This document shows, piece by piece, positions 63,484-64,000 of a stretch of DNA of 64,000 nucleotides. Position 1 is the stretch's first letter. Each line of letters opens with the position of its first letter. Origin of the DNA: Nocardioides_C sp963700955 (GTDB lineage: Bacteria > Actinomycetota > Actinomycetes > Propionibacteriales > Nocardioidaceae); contig CAVOZH010000004.1 of assembly GCA_963700955.1 (NCBI GenBank), forward strand, positions 186,001-250,000, in the 5' to 3' direction. Under the pieces are notes generated by a model. That model was not told the origin of the DNA, made no database searches, and was given only the letters and a program-made list of their open reading frames with translations. The position numbers and the translations under genes were made by a program.

Positions 63484-64000
63484 CCCAGCGCGGACGGTCG
63501 CTGCGAGGAACCTCGCTCCTGCGACTGCGCGTGGGATTCGTCCTCATCGCCATGGTGGTCTCGGTCTTCGGCGCGAGACTCTTCCAGCTCCAGGGGGTCG
63601 ACGCCAAGGCGTATGCCGCGCGCGCCGAGGCTGCGGGTCTCCAGACCGTGACCCTCCCGGCTACCCGGGGGGCGATCCTCGACCGCAACGGCGAGCCGCT
63701 CGCCGAGTCGGCAGACGGCCTGATGCTCGTGGCCGACCCGTCGATGACCAAGGACAACGCCCAGGAGATCGCCAAGATCATCGCCAGGCATCTGCAGGTC
63801 GACTACTTCGACATGCTCGAACGCCTGCGCAAACCGGACACCCAGTTCCAGTACCTGGTGCGCCGGGTGCCGGCGGCCGAGGCTCGTGCGGTCACCGACG
63901 AGCTCCAGAAGCGAGGCTTCGAGGGCGTCGACACCGAACGTGACCCGGTCCGCAACTACCCCGCGGAGGACGTGGCCGCGAACATCCTGGGATTCCTGGG
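63480..64000 (+). CDS. ftsI: Penicillin-binding protein (FtsI), N-terminal part cut by window edge
   Basis: TTG at 63480 overlaps the ftsL stop (TTGA). The visible 173 residues have one membrane helix (VGFVLIAMVVSVFGARLFQL) and the PBP dimerisation opening with PATRGAILDRNGEPLAES, typical of division-specific class B PBPs. The transpeptidase domain lies beyond 64000. It cross-links septal peptidoglycan. Confidence 0.92.
   Translation, partial: MTQRGRSLRGTSLLRLRVGFVLIAMVVSVFGARLFQLQGVDAKAYAARAEAAGLQTVTLPATRGAILDRNGEPLAESADGLMLVADPSMTKDNAQEIAKIIARHLQVDYFDMLERLRKPDTQFQYLVRRVPAAEARAVTDELQKRGFEGVDTERDPVRNYPAEDVAANILGFL

Overview
This is a high-GC window (about 70% GC) with frequent GTG starts, ATGA/GTGA stop-start overlaps and actinobacterial-type -10 boxes six to eight bases before start codons. 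Gene content and order match the actinobacterial region next to the division-and-cell-wall (dcw) cluster. The order ArsA ATPase, PlsC, class II DAHP synthase, PknL-type kinase, Rv2175c-like protein, polyprenyl synthase, MetF, DUF3040, mraZ, rsmH, ftsL, ftsI resembles Mycobacterium tuberculosis Rv2184c to Rv2163c, with many insertions. Protein character suggests a Nocardioides-like member of the Propionibacteriales; that placement is inference.

Layout. 1-3.8 kb: end of an ArsA-family ATPase, a frameshifted small gene, and a tadE-tadG pair on the minus strand broken by many frameshifts. 4-13.3 kb: a membrane protein, a TIGR00300 enzyme, an alpha/beta hydrolase, PlsC, a MacS/MacR two-component pair enclosing a flavin-reductase-like gene, and a frameshifted secreted metalloprotease. 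13.3-27 kb: glycerol kinase, amidase, DUF1028, a phosphofructokinase with pyrophosphate-type residues, an EEP nuclease-fold protein, a nucleotidyltransferase, a RecQ-like helicase, a BTAD regulator fused to an alpha/beta hydrolase, and a subtilase. 27-39.6 kb: PAP2 remnant, class II DAHP synthase, threonine aldolase, class I DAHP synthase behind an aromatic leader-peptide attenuator, a transporter, endonuclease IV, PASTA kinase, LysM/lytic transglycosylase, Rv2175c-like protein, barstar, polyprenyl synthase, MetF.

39.6-50.9 kb: phytoene-desaturase-like oxidoreductase, YwiC, ArsC, YbaK and hemolysin III family genes, then a DNA-damage cassette. A perfect actinobacterial LexA box precedes DUF6504, HEPN, DnaE2, methyltransferase and DNA polymerase IV genes. 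50.9-54.3 kb: a triple-PAS GGDEF diguanylate cyclase next to an RsiG-like anti-sigma factor and a WhiG/FliA sigma factor, a candidate cyclic-di-GMP switch. 54.4-64 kb: L,D-transpeptidase, DUF3040, a 4 x 19-bp tandem repeat, the MoxR-DUF58-transglutaminase operon, and the start of the dcw cluster, where mraZ has a four-repeat operator.

The strongest regulatory observations are the RsiG/WhiG/GGDEF neighbourhood, the aromatic attenuator, the SOS cassette and the mraZ operator. Frameshifts concentrate in 0.8-3.5 kb, with one more at 12.2 kb. Each broken segment still reads as good protein, so sequence error is at least as likely as gene decay. No tRNA, rRNA, insertion sequence or CRISPR array was seen.
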